From Watersipora subatra (Eukaryota > Bryozoa > Gymnolaemata > Cheilostomatida > Watersiporidae), in contig NC_088715.1 of the NCBI RefSeq assembly GCF_963576615.1, positions 52,740,007 to 52,804,006 on the forward strand: a stretch of 64,000 nucleotides of DNA, given 5' to 3'. This document shows positions 23,401 to 34,900 of the stretch, in pieces (position 1 is the first letter of the stretch; each line of letters opens with the position of its first letter). The notes below the pieces were generated by a model that saw only the letters and a program-made list of their open reading frames with translations, was not told the DNA's origin and ran no database searches. The position numbers and the translations under genes are program-made.

Positions 23401-26400
23401 GGCAAACTTTAGAAGGATAGCTTGGACTCCATATTCCTTAACGTCAGCAGAGTATGCCACAGCAAACAGGTGTATGAATTTCAATTGGGATCTGTGCTGA
23501 GGCGGGACATTCAGTAACGTCCAATAGAAAAGAGCTAACCATGAAAAACACAACAGTGTGAGATATGCTGTTTAAAAAAAAACAAATATTGTAAAACCAC
23601 GAAATTCTGTTCCTGAAAACATGCAGCAAAATTCCACTTTACCTATCTTGTGCTTTTTTCTTTTGGAGCCAATTGGATTCACCTAGAAAAATATGACGAT
23701 TATCAAAAGAATATGACCTCAAACCAACGCATGTGATAAGGATCAACAAAAATGAAAACTATTGAGTATTTGAAAAGCCATGTACGACGGTCAGTGATGG
23801 GACCTGAACATCTGCATGTTGACACAACCGAAACATAAATGGTAAATTTATTTATAGGCCTACGCAGAATTATGCCCAATTCTTCTGTGTTAGATGAGCA
23901 CTTAAATTTGAGAAGGCAGTAGTCGCCAATAAGTTTTGTGTAGCATAGTTGAAGGGCTTTATGATCCTTAAATCAACACACTTTTATTTGAGCTGACATA
24001 CCACTTCAATATCATCATAATAGGCTGCTACCATTATCTTTTGCCCGTCAGCAAAAAAGTCAGAATTCTGTGCATAATCAGCATCTATGCAGTCTTTGAT
24101 TGCCCCATCTGGAGAGAATATTGGAAACTGTACTACATTCCGGATTTCTGGACTATCTGACATTATCTGCAAACAGATGAATGAATACATGAGAACATAG
24201 ACTAAAGCTTTTTTGCATAATTTTGAAAGCAAAATGTTGGTTGTACTTTTAGCATTTAGTTAGGTTCCATGAGGTGATGATAGTTGGTCGACAATGTTGT
24301 GTTTCTAGTCAAAGATGACTCAATTTCCTCATGGAACCCTATTGTGTGATGTTTATATTTGTCTGATAAATTAGAGCAACTCTTCAGGGTGACAAGTGCT
24401 TTATTGTTCATTGCTATATTGTTGATGGGAACAGCTAAGGCGCTCTTTGTTTACATAATCATTAGCAAATTAGGTTTACAAATGGTCTGAAATAAAGATA
24501 TGTTCAGTACAATGGGAACATGGCCAAGCCAATTAGCAAAATAAGTCACTATAAATAAACTCACTAACTGTAGACCAACTATCAACCTAGGGAACCTAAC
24601 TTGTTACACTAACTTAGCTGTGTCACTGAAAAAAATTTAAAGAGCTAATCCTGAAAAAATTACTTGTCCATAGCCAGTTCACTAACGGTAATTAGCAGGA
24701 ATCAATTCTTATTGAAATCGCAGAACTATGACAAGCGCAGCACATTTGACAACCTTTTTCATATATTTTCTCTCAGAAGTTATCTTGCATGTTTGCAGTT
24801 ATTAAGCGCACAAGTATTTACCTGGAGAGTTGATAGTACGGATACATAGTAAAATGGTCTTCTAGCGGTGTTGTTGTAGCGAATTGGAGTCGATTCCTAC
24901 AAGCCACAACACGACATTTAGGTTAGGATACAATTAATTGGTTGGTGTACACTTTAAGGAAAATTCAAACGAAAGAGGCTTATTTCCAAACAGGCTTTTA
25001 TCATATCTTTATTTCTCTAAACACCCCAATGGTTCCAAGGCAAGTGATCTAATGTGAATATTGTCAATTGACTGCAATTCAGGGGCGTATTTGACAGGGC
25101 ACGAGTTACGAGTTTTCGTGAGTGAAAATTTCACTAGTGGGTCAAATAACCAAAACTCATTAGTGAGATCATGTATTATTGCATAACATAACAGTACCTC
25201 TTTGTATTGCCTTAACATGATTAAATCTAGTAAAGATCACAAAGGAGATTATGAGATAACATGTTGCTGTCATTGAGCCAATCGACATTAGTTAGTTTTG
25301 TTTAAATCTCTAGCGCCATCATAATACACTGACACATAGATATATAGTATATAGGTATTGGGAGCTAAAATAATATAAAATCGTCAAAAGTTAAAAGCGA
25401 GTACATATACAACTACAAATCTGTTTTGTATGGTTAAAAACTTGATATAAAATCTAGTTTTTGACCATACGAAATACATTTGTAGTTTTATACGTACTCG
25501 CTTTTAACTTTTGACTGTTTTATATTATATATTATGTTCGAATTTTGGTTATTTGTGGACTCAGTAGAATCTTGCAAAACGCTCTGAAATGCTGTAAATG
25601 TTCACCATTTTAGAAAAAAATTTTCCGGGTGTGACCCCCGGACCCCCCACTGGAAGGGCGCTCGGGCGCCCCTCCCGGACCCTCTCCGCCAGCGCGCTCC
25701 CTCAGCCGCTGCGCGGCCTCAATCATTCAGGATAACTAGTGGGTCAAATATATTTTTTAATATGCCCCAGGACTGCATTGACTTTTTATATTACATATTT
25801 GCTATGATGCTATCACTCCGTGACAGGGGCTATATTCAGCAATTTTCAACACACTAGTTTGAAAAGATTGATCAAGAATGAGCCCTTATTCTCACTATTT
25901 TGCCATAATTAATATATATTATGGCATAAATATCATGCTAATTTTTAAATTCACTGCATAGATAACCCTTTATTACTATGATTATGATTCACAGTCACAG
26001 CATTGTTCTTTTGTTTACATTACAATTATCACACTAGAGATTTCAACACGAAAACTCGTAACTCATGGATGCTAATATACGTCCATGGACTCTGTGACAC
26101 TAAAGCATTAACCCTCTCACCCCTGATGCCAACTATTTCGGGAGAAGTTGTTCACACTTGGGCCTGAAGCCAACACTTTCGGGACACTTTCTGAGTAACT
26201 TTATTGATACTCCTTTTGTGTTTATCGTTTTTTTATAGCTTTATTTCGAAAGATAACAGTCTGAGGATTGTTTTGATACCAGAAATGTGGTTGGATAAAA
26301 GCATTTTACTAGGCAAATCCTGTGATAGATTTCAAACTTCAACTCTGGAGGTCGCCATATTGAATGCGTTTGCCGAAAGACAACGGCTAAATCTTACAAT

Positions 26401-28242
26401 CTAACGTAATAATTAGTTCAGGTGAAGAATTTAGCAGTGACAGTGATCTACAACAACACTATGACCGTTTATTAGTAGCACAAAGTGGGTTTCAATTGCA
26501 CAACATCAAAATTACTAAATAGTTATAACTTTTAAATTTTTCGAATAAAAAAATTTTATTTGACAAATCTTTTCACAATTTTAGTTGATAAAAACGATAC
26601 ATTATATTAGTTTTGTACTCCAGTTGTTTGCATCTCGTGTTTATTATCATAACTGCAATAAATGTTGTCCTTATAGAATGTAAATATGATATATAGACCT
26701 TATATACCAATTGATTGAACAATGGAACGGAAACTACATTATGCCATAATATTGCGTATAGGCTCATAATTTCAGTTCTATTGGTTAGAACTCCAAATTT
26801 TTTTTTGCAACTTGATGATAACACCTTTTCTTGTTATCCTAATATGTTACTGAAGTGTTATCAACCAAAAAGCTGACTTGTAGTAGCAGCCAAACTTAGA
26901 CTTTTCGATTTCCAAAAAATGTATTGATTTGAATCTTATCAATAACATCCTATATAGATTAACCTAATGTGTATATGTTAGTATCAAAATGTAGCTAAGA
27001 ATGTTACCAACAAGTTACAAAAAACTATTTTCATTTATCTTGAACGCAGCTTTATTTATGCTCAATCTAACACACCTCACTTTATTAAATATTGAGTGTG
27101 AAAAATTAATTAGGCCAGGGGGGCACTCAACTGGAAAATAATTAGGGCTGAAAGGGTTAACTAAAATGAAACACTGAGTGATCGTAATCTTTTAAAAACT
27201 CCCAAGAGTTAACGCAAGAAGAATTATAGGCCTATATTATACTCTTTAGTTTAAAAATATTAAGGATTTGATCAGCATCTTTTCCGAATTTGCTTTGTAT
27301 TCTTAGATTATAGGCAGCAAACAGCTAGATAATTTTTTTGATTCAGTGTGTCAACTAAAATTTGACTTTTTTTAGTACAAACACATTAAGAACTCACAAT
27401 TAGGTTGAACTTCTCTTTAAAGTATCGCATTCTAGTGTGTTGAGTGGCTAGACGCGTGAATCCATGACAGGGGAATAAACCGCCAACATCTATTCCATGT
27501 TCTTTTTGCACTGTATCCGTTAACAATCGTTTCTGTTCATTCAACAGCTCAGTGACAGTGGAACCAATCTTTTCAATGTGTACATTGGGAATATTACTTG
27601 TTGCAAGACTTAGCATAAATTTGGCACAGTTCTTCTCCAGTGAAGGAGGTCTAACAGTTTGCTCATCTGAAACAATTAACAAGAATAAGATTGCGTTTTA
27701 TTGTTGACTGGCATGTCCATTTTGAGAAAAATATAATTTTAGGAAGAATGTGCCAATAGTGTCTGAATTTCCTGATAATGAGTTTATACTTACTGTTACG
27801 ATGATGAGGAGATTGCGGATCTGGGTCTAAAACTGGCTCTACAACTGGTTCTAAAGGCATTGATTCAATATGAGTTTCAGTGTCCTTGTGTTTCCTACGA
27901 ACGTGCCTTCTATAACTGAGATAGCTGTAAAACAAGCAACTACCATTCAGTGTATTTTAAATTGACAACCTATCAGGCAAATTGATTCCAATGGGGCTTT
28001 TACATTATGGTTAGCTCAATTTCAAAACAGAACCCTTATCATATGACATGACATTTATTAGCCAGATTTAAAAATACCAAATAGGACTTTAGGGCCAACT
28101 TCATATCATACCTTCCGTAACTCATGCCGCAGAAACATGTTATCCGAAACCTTGGATCATGTTTATGAACTCGGATGACATGGAGAGTGAAGACTTTATT
28201 TGAATTGTGAGAAAATCCACATATGGAACAGCTATAAAGCAT
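20500..28242 (-). CDS. CACTA/TNP2-type transposase with two N-terminal C2H2 zinc fingers, 12 exons, 779 aa
   Basis: Exons: 28242-28112, 27924-27794, 27666-27398, 24166-24002, 23682-23643, 23567-23377, 23176-23003, 22755-22368, 22098-21837, 21587-21391, 21008-20919, 20801-20500. All introns are GT-AG, phases join, and the total is 2340 nt with no stop before TGA. Residues 5-26 form a C2H2 finger (CSICGF, HVIRVH). A second finger near 35-57 is assembled across an intron (CFCGMSYG, then RRHVRRKH). The catalytic-type landmarks follow: DDIEV and NPIGSKRKKHK (D228/D229), IGDTPAAN with D333, GFKEGVGGA, KCRTC, VDIMHIVCEG (D427, E434), TPKMHYLVHIP, and EAKHAFFK with NFKNVPLSLSNRNQ. These match animal members of the CACTA TNP2 group. 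The likely role is to cut and paste the element by binding its ends. The start was chosen at ATG 28242 in an exon opening MLYSCSIC. An upstream exon is possible at 28445-28564. The divergent partner gene starts at 28903. Confidence 0.88.
21371..21587 (-). other. Conserved transposase exon 10 of 12 (signature region)
   Basis: This part of the transposase carries the most diagnostic C-terminal block, GTWCLRMEAKHAFFKSLRMR followed by NFKNVPLSLSNRNQLEFCH. It is listed separately as a good probe for related elements. Confidence 0.7.
24260..24344. mobile_element. Short hairpin MITE in transposase intron 3
   Basis: TAGGTTCCATGAGG at the left pairs with CCTCATGGAACCCTA at the right across about 55 bases. 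No target duplication longer than 2-3 bases was read. Confidence 0.5.
25060..25795. mobile_element. Insertion with inverted ends and a GC-rich core
   Basis: The left GACTGCAATTCAGGGGCGTA is mirrored by TATGCCCCAGGACTGCATTG on the right, and TAGTGGGTCAAATA appears on both sides. Inside is a hairpin of about 150 bases (AGTTAAAAGCGAGTAC near 25390 pairing near 25500). A GC-rich block also lies inside (25627-25730, with CCCCCGGACCCCCC and GGGCGCTCGGGCGCCC) and contrasts sharply with the AT-rich surroundings. Superfamily not identified. Confidence 0.6.
26112..27156. mobile_element. piggyBac-like non-autonomous element
   Basis: Bounded by TTAA at 26108-26111 and 27157-27160. The inverted ends are CCCTCTCACCCCTGATGCC and the complement of CCCTTTCAGCCCTAATTATT. 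TTAA target duplication with CCCT-type ends is characteristic of piggyBac. The interior of about 1 kb is AT-rich and lacks a transposase; a short SDSDLQQHYDRLL reading near 26430 might be a remnant. It lies in transposase intron 3. Confidence 0.8.
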
Positions 28243-28444
28243 TTCCTAAAATTGGAATATTAACAATTATTCAAAATACCAATGGCTCAATGAGAGCAAG
28301 TGTTACTAACATTTCAGAGGACACTTTGTTGAAATAACAAAATAATATCAAAATATCCCTATAGTCTGATCTGTTCAGAAAGAAAATTGGCATATTAGAA
28401 CACTTATTACAAAAATTCAACATATATCCTATACAATTTCTTGC

Positions 28445-28564
28445 CTAAGTCGGAATTCGGTACAAGATAGGGCAGTTTGAAGTGAAAGTCCACTGGGCCT
28501 CCACAAGATCCAGGATTCGGGTTCGCAGAAATATATTCAACAGCAGTATCGTCAACAACATGTC
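28445..28564 (-). CDS. Possible 5' exon of the transposase gene
   Basis: Open segment HVVDDTAVEYISANPNPG, then CGGPVDFHFKLPYLVPNSDL, after a TTTTAG acceptor. The most obvious exit is a GC donor (GGCAAG), but its phase would create a stop in the next exon. A weak GT at about 28414 would keep frame with ATG 28242. Coding-like composition supports a real exon; its connection is unresolved. Confidence 0.35.
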   Translation of the reverse strand, partial: DMLLTILLLNIFLRTRILDLVEAQWTFTSNCPILYRIPT

Positions 28565-28565
28565 C

Positions 28566-28902
28566 TAAAACAAGTTTTAAAATTGCAAAAGCAATCTACC
28601 ATTTTTTATGGACTAATCTAAAAACTCAGATAAAACTTATTATCAAGGGTTATCATAGGCAAGACAATAACAATGTGATTGGTTGCAATAGACCAATAGC
28701 AATGCAGTCATTGTTTAGGCTGAAAGCTTGTCCAATAAAATATAGTAGGCTTGGCTATGAAGAGAGAATACTATAATTTTGGTGTAGTTGGTTCATTTCA
28801 AGTCAGAATACTGTATCGTAACCGTTGAACCTACAGTACTTTGGCGTTTGAATCCGTTGGGCTAAGATTTTTAGCAATAGCCGTTACAAACTTTCTGCAA
28901 TA
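28566..28902. promoter_or_regulatory. Presumed bidirectional promoter between the two transposon genes
   Basis: The gap between the divergent genes is about 340 bases (or about 660 if the zinc-finger exon is first). ATTGG/CCAAT words occur near 28680-28740 (GATTGGTTG, GACCAATAG, CCAATAAAA). No TATA box is placed with confidence. Confidence 0.35.
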
Positions 28903-31900
28903 ATGGAACAATTCAAAACCCTTTTTGAAGAGATAGGCGATACAGCGGCATACGAAATATTACTTGGTGAGTATACGCTACATTTATAGTTTGACTTGAT
29001 CACTAAAATTCAACGAGATAATTTTTATTTTATATACTTTGGAAGTAGGCATCTACTAAAGTGCCCAATGTTGAACAAAGCGTAAAATATATTAAAATAG
29101 AATTCGTTTAAAACATTTTATTACTAGTAGTTTCATACCCAACGGGTAATCATCATCAGAATCAAAATCACAACTATCTAGGATTAGACAAATGAAAGGT
29201 GTAGGCCTAAGTTTCTGAATTGAAATCAAGACCTTGAAATCAACCTAAATTAAAAGGCTCTTCGCTTTATTAAGTCAAGTTTCAACTTTCTTTTAATTTA
29301 CAATCCCTTTTTATAGAAAACATGAAACAATAATATTTTTTACTTTTGTGAGAGAGGCCTAATCGCTACATAAAGTAGTATGTTTGAGAGCAGTCACCCG
29401 AACAGTAGAAGATCTAAAGCGTACCTATTTATATGCAATGAATGAATATTATTTATCATAATTAAATAGATAGCTATATGCATGCAGGGAGTTCTTGATG
29501 CAGGCCTATGCAACGCAACAGACATATTGATAGGAGCAAGGAGTTGTATGTATCCCACATACAACTCTTTAGTCTTTGATAGAAGTCATGAAGGAAATTT
29601 TGTTTGTAAGAACATTCAGAGGTTTTCAATTGAGAAAAGATTACTGCCGACACAATTCAAGCCTGGGTTATAGAGTAATTAAAATTTCTTGTTTAGGCCA
29701 TAGAGTAGTTAAAATTTCAAAGGTATAAAACACAATGCCTATGTAAGCCTACTAAACAGAGAATAGAAAGAAGGCCAAAGAAAGAAGTAATCTTTACAAT
29801 CACCACACTTCCAACATCATTCGTTTCAAATCTTGTGTTCTTACCCTTAAATACATTTGTGTAGCCAACTCCTTGGTGCAGCCAGCCAGCATTTGAATAA
29901 TTAATTTTTACACTATCTTGTTGACTACTAGTACTAGCCACAGCCACAGCCACCCACCCCACCATCCATTTGTGCCTGGGTGGCTGTGGTACTACTACTA
30001 GCCTAGAAAAGATTGAAATATAATTAAGACTTAGTAGCCTAGTAGTACTAGGCTGCTAAGTCGGAATTATATTTCAATATTTTCTTTCATTAACTTTTAC
30101 TCCAACTAAGGCAACTAAATTCTGACAGCTGTAATCACAAAAAAGTTGCACCTTCAGTTACTCATTAGTGTCACTTTATGGTTGTATGGTTGTATGGTTG
30201 TCAAGTTATACAAATAAATGAAATACTTGACTCACTGTATGAGCATAGATTTGTTACCAGATACGCTATTGGCTAAGAATATTCTAACGAGCTAATTGAA
30301 GCCACAATGAGTATTCAAAGGTTCTTCAACATTGGTGCCCAAATCAATGATTTAGAATTAAGTTGGAATGATTAGGTTGTCACTATTTTTTTGTAACTTT
30401 GAATTCAACTCTAACTCTGTGAGTCTGTGGGGGCTGCTGCTACTGCTCTCTCTAATTAAGGATATAAGTTAACTCACTAGGAATTATTTTCCTCCAACAA
30501 GACTGGTATGGTTTGATTTTTTTATGAATTCATTTTAGATAATGATATCCTTGATGAAGAAGTGATACCTGACTTGCAACCAGAGCAGCTTCAGCAGCTT
30601 GGTGTTGGGTGAGTTGTCTTTGTTTGGTCTGATAGACTACGCGATCATGGTATTCATGTCTATGTTATAACCTCCGCCAGTTGGTTGTTCAAATCACAGG
30701 CCGGCCAACGTGTTCGGTAGCGCTCGGGCGGTGGTGCTCGGGCGAGCACCACCGTCCGAGCGCTACCAAACACCTTGGCCGGCCTGTGGTTCAAATAGAA
30801 ATTAGGCCTACTTGCAACTCAGCTTCTTTTTGCCAAGGAGTTCTTATTGCCAAGGAGTACAAAAATACTGTCTAGGCGAAGAACAAAGATCAACTACATT
30901 ACCTCCCCAAATGGATTAGTTGATAGCTAGGGTTTGCAATTTGTTTTAGGCTTTAGCAATGTCAATCATTTTTGTTCGCCATTTTAACTTGTATGACAGG
31001 AAGAATTAAGAATTGGCTAAGAATTGCTTATGATTGCATTGCGTTACGTTTTTATGTGGATCCAAAAAGACATTCTGAAATGGCCAGTTTTGGATTTACA
31101 TTTACCTATGCTGTAAACTTTACTAGTAAGTATTACTATGGCATTATGTTAAGTATGTGAACTTTCCTTATAGCTCTCTGGGGAAATGTATGAAATACCT
31201 ACGAAGACTCAAAGAGCTTGTCAAAAGTGTTCAAAAGGTAAATTTTACGTTCTTCTTTTAGCAAAATTTAGCTTGATTATTGTTGAGTATAATAGTTTTA
31301 TGCATATCATTTATATCGGAGGCGCCTCTATTATTGGTCTTTGCATTTTCAGAATAACTTACCAAGTGCTGCCCCCTCTGTTGCGCTTACACTACCAACA
31401 CCTAATGAAACTGCTTCAACACTCGGCGCTGCGGTCGCATCACCACCTGCTTCCATGCCGGCCACACCTAGACCTGTGGTTACCACACCTAGACCTGTGG
31501 TTACCACACCTAGACCTGCGGTTTCAACACCTTCCTCTGCTGTTTCCGCTATTTCAGGATCACCTGCCGCCGAACCTATTGCTTCAGCCTCTGCCACTGC
31601 TGAGGCGACTGTTTCAACACCCTCTAGCTCTCCATTGTTTATGCGAGTGAGTAACAGCAATATACTGTAAATTATGTTGTTGTTGTTGCTGTTGTTAATA
31701 TTTATTGAGGTTAGCTAGAGAAAATAAATCCTGTCGACCTGTCTAAATTCGTTGGCTGTTCTTTGGCTGTCGATAATGTTGAATTGATTGCACAACTTAA
31801 ATTTGTAATGTAAATTTTTACGTACATTAGACCTGCTAAGTATGGTGCTGTTTGAATTGTTGAATCTTAGTAGGTTAGCCTTGATTGAAAGCGCTTGTAA

Positions 31901-34900
31901 TGGGCAACTCTTGGTAGTCACACTTTATCGTTCGAGCAGACACTATGCATTTTACACTGCAGTATTTTCTGTCTATGAGAAAAACTCCGCCTTAGGCAAT
32001 TAATTAAGTAATTTGCCTTAAAAGTTAATATACACTATGGCTTTTCCCTATAGTAAGTAAGAACTCAGTTTTATTGTTTTATAGGAGCTCAATGTACCTC
32101 AATTTACTGGACGAGAGACCAGGAAAATGGTTGTACAGGCGATTGGGGAAGCTAATTGGTCCCATAGTCACAGCAGACCCAACTACGATAGTGTGGTACT
32201 AAAAGTCCTGAGGCAATTTCCAGATAAGAGTGACATCTTCAAAGACGCTAGCTATACCGAAGATAAGGATTGCTACGTGAGTTTTTTTTATAATCGTGAA
32301 TAGGTCTACTTACTACCGGGCATGTAGCCTACTGTCCTGCAGATTCATTTAGCAATACTTGGCATTGGCGTGCAGCTTTCCACAATTTATTATACAGAAA
32401 CTTACATCATATCCGTTATCCATCAAGGGTTATTTCGTGTATGTAGAAATTTTCTAAGCATTTGACCCTCTCAGGGAGGGAGAGAGATACCTAATGCTTG
32501 TTAAATACCTGTCGGAGTTGTCTACTCTGTCATTTATTTTCATGCATTCACTATGAATGTTAATATGGGCTATTGAGTGATATTTTCATATTTATTATGA
32601 GAAGTGTAATAAGTGATCCAGAAAATGTAAGCCCTTCCGTTGATATTTATGCAACTGAAACTGAAATGATTGAGCTTCTAATTGTTGTTTGGGGAGGCAT
32701 AGCTTCATTTCAGCTTTATATTAGGAATGAAGGGTTAGCTTTATTTTTTTACTATCATAGTAAACGCTATGAGCCAGTGTAATCTAGCGTTGATTTGCAT
32801 AACCACCATTGCAAGAGTCCAAAGCTGGGTAAACTTTAAATTTGTTTCAAGATGATTGGAAAATGTTCTGTCTGATGGACTAGAACTGAGCAACTCTCTC
32901 TGGTTTTCATGCTAGCTAATCTATACACATATGATATTTTTATACTCCCTTTTTAGTTTTGTAATCATACTATTTTTTTGCGCATCTATAGTTTATCAGG
33001 ATCTACATTCTTTGCTTGTAGAAGGTTTTCAAAAGACAGTTATCTTGCAGCGTAAGAAACAAAAGAAGCTACTATGCGAAAAAACAAAAACTCGATCAAG
33101 AACCTGCTGCTTCGGTCACCGGGTTCGTATTTTACTTGTTAATTCTCCTCTTTATTGTTGACGTCATAAAAATAATTTAAAATTTACCGTTTGAGATGAA
33201 TAGTCAATCAGAATCGCAATTTATATTGACGTCTTAGGTTTTGATGATAAGCATTATAATATTGTATGTTTATGTATGTTATAAGCATTATAATATGTTT
33301 TTTATGTATGTTATGCTTTTGATCTTTGTTTGAAGTGAATCATTGTAATCTATTATCCGCACATCCCCCTCCCTTTGCAAGGACAAATAGACATCTCAAT
33401 GTTTCATAAGATTTCTACTCATATAACTCATAAAAATGCGACAAACACTTTGTCTTCTGTAGCCATAATTTTCATTTTTTAATTTCTTACAGGGATATAG
33501 TGGTGAGGGCAGAGGCACTAGTGGTTTCTCCGAGCAAGGAAAAGAGGAATTTGCGGGTTCAAAATCTTGACACAATTCCACAGGTAAGGTAGCATAGTTT
33601 ACTCAATAAGAGTATCAGGGGCTAGCGGTAGATAAAAATTTGTGATCCTCATTGTCTGCGTTGGAGTTACCCCCACTATAAAATAAGATCGAAGTAGCCG
33701 CTTATAGTGGGTGCAACTCCAACGCAGACAATGAGGATCACAAATTTGATCTAGGCTAGTGGTACTAATTTATAACCAACATCTTGTGTTGCTTTCAGTA
33801 GATCTCTTAGGTGTGTGCAGCTTGCTTTATTGTGTTTTTAAAATATATGAGGGAGTCTTGATTATGCAACAGCCTTTCGAGCGCCTTTTGTTTCATCCGC
33901 TAAATGTTTCAAGTAATTTTTGTTGTGGTATTACCATTCTTGTTATACATCATTGTTGCTAATGATCGGGCTCCACTTTGTCGCCGCCAAAATCGCTTCT
34001 AAATTAAAGATTTGCTTATATTTCTAATGGCAGCATTCACTGACAGTCGCGTTTCGAATAATATTATAATGAGGCATGGAGTGTCAGTGTCACGGCTTTT
34101 AGGGTTCCACTTCTTTGAAAAGGTGGACATTTTTCTAACAATCTATTATGTAACCAGTTATATACTCCCTGATGGCACGGCTAAACTTGATTATTGTTGA
34201 AATTTTTATGGTAACTTTTCACCCTTTATAGCAAGTTGAATAAAATTTGTAGTTTTCGTTGATGATGCCCTAACTTTAACCACAGTAAACTATAAGAACT
34301 CTATAATCAGTCTTCATATTGCAGAGTGCGGTAAAGGAGATGCTTCGTCCATCATTGTCTATTAGGAAAGAGGCTTTTAAGAACATGAAAGATGGTTGGA
34401 GTGGCATGGTTGTTGAGTGGCCAATTTATGGACAGGAGGCTTTTGTAAGTATTACTCTCCAAAATAACATGAACTTTCAAAATTTTGCCCATTCTCCCAG
34501 TATCCTATTTTGAGCCCAGGTCTCACGTAGTGTTTTAGTGGATTGATATTAAAAAGCTACAAGCGAAGTCTTTGCAATACAACCTGCACCGAATACCAAT
34601 TTGCATGAGCTGAAGATGGCTACCTACTTCCAAAGCACAATTTTAAATAAACTTGACTAGACTCGTCACTCTTTATAGTTTCTCAAAGAATAATGTCTTA
34701 GTCTTGGGATTAACTGAAACTTTAAATGTTATATATTATTGGAGACCGAGTTGAACTGAAATTCATTGCAAGGGGAAAATTCCAGTTAGTTTCTCTCTAT
34801 GGAGGGAATTTATAATATGTGCACAGTAATTTATAGTTTAAACGATGGATGACTTGCCGGATTATGGTCAATTTCGGCAGTTGCCTGTCCTATCTGGCCA

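Noticed and set aside
31004-31131. Exon candidate reading IKNWLRIAYDC in the SAM gene
   Set aside because: It has an AG and a GTAAGT, but the next exon (31174) joins exon 2 directly in phase and completes the SAM pattern, whereas including this one leads to a stop.
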